Source of the DNA: JBAXAM01 sp037142515
GTDB lineage: Bacteria > Pseudomonadota > Gammaproteobacteria > UBA9339
Direction: 5' to 3'
Assembly: GCA_037142515.1 (NCBI GenBank)
Contig: JBAXAM010000050.1
Span: 1-6,343 of the forward strand
Length of the DNA stretch: 6,343 nt
Under the pieces are notes generated by a model that did no database searches, was not told the DNA's origin, and worked only from the letters and a program-made list of their open reading frames with translations. Numbering within the stretch: the stretch's first letter is position 1; each line of letters starts with the position of its first letter. This document shows positions 6,317 through 6,343 of this stretch, piece by piece. Position numbers and translations under genes: made by a program.

Positions 6317-6343
6317 ATATGTTTAAACTTCTAGCCCTTTTAA

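Overview
The window looks like chromosome from an AT-rich gammaproteobacterium, plausibly a Legionellales/Coxiellaceae-type lineage. The basis is the gene order tsaE-amiB-mutL (a conserved gammaproteobacterial block), the protein sequences and the strong A/T bias. This placement is inference from gene order and composition; no search was run.

Left part (1-1808, minus strand): remains of the loading module of a nonribosomal peptide synthetase (NRPS). Reading 1808 to 1 on the minus strand, there is the start of a formyltransferase (F) domain, a break with loss of the F-domain catalytic segment and a frame change, then the C-terminal part of the F domain, a degenerate condensation-like segment and the beginning of an adenylation (A) domain. 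The A domain stops before its core ATP-binding motif. I read this as a decayed biosynthetic gene rather than two independent genes.

Middle part (1809-5176, plus strand): a 131-bp divergent intergenic region with weak promoter-like elements, then a tightly packed operon. tsaE (ATPase of the tRNA t6A machinery) overlaps amiB (exported, AMIN-domain zinc amidase for daughter-cell separation) by 4 bp. amiB overlaps mutL (mismatch repair, with the endonuclease-type C-terminus) by 11 bp. The usual flanking partners (nnr upstream; miaA-hfq-hflX downstream) are not beside the block here.

Right part (5156-6343): a formate/nitrite transporter (FNT) gene on the minus strand whose 3' end overlaps the end of mutL by 21 bp. 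Upstream of it is a compact intergenic region of 135 bp (6014-6148) holding two notable inverted-repeat structures: a GC-rich element able to fold as a three-way junction, and a 44-bp imperfect palindrome that ends on the start codon of a 55-codon ORF. That ORF resembles the N-terminus of a transposase and ends just after a T7 tract, beyond which the -1 frame stays open to the window edge.

The housekeeping operon thus sits as a conserved island between accessory DNA on both sides: a broken natural-product gene to the left, and a transporter plus a likely mobile-element fragment to the right. No RNA gene, CRISPR array or complete insertion sequence was seen. I found no convincing complete new system; the most unusual items are the specific lesion in the F-domain NRPS and the paired structures at 6037-6149.
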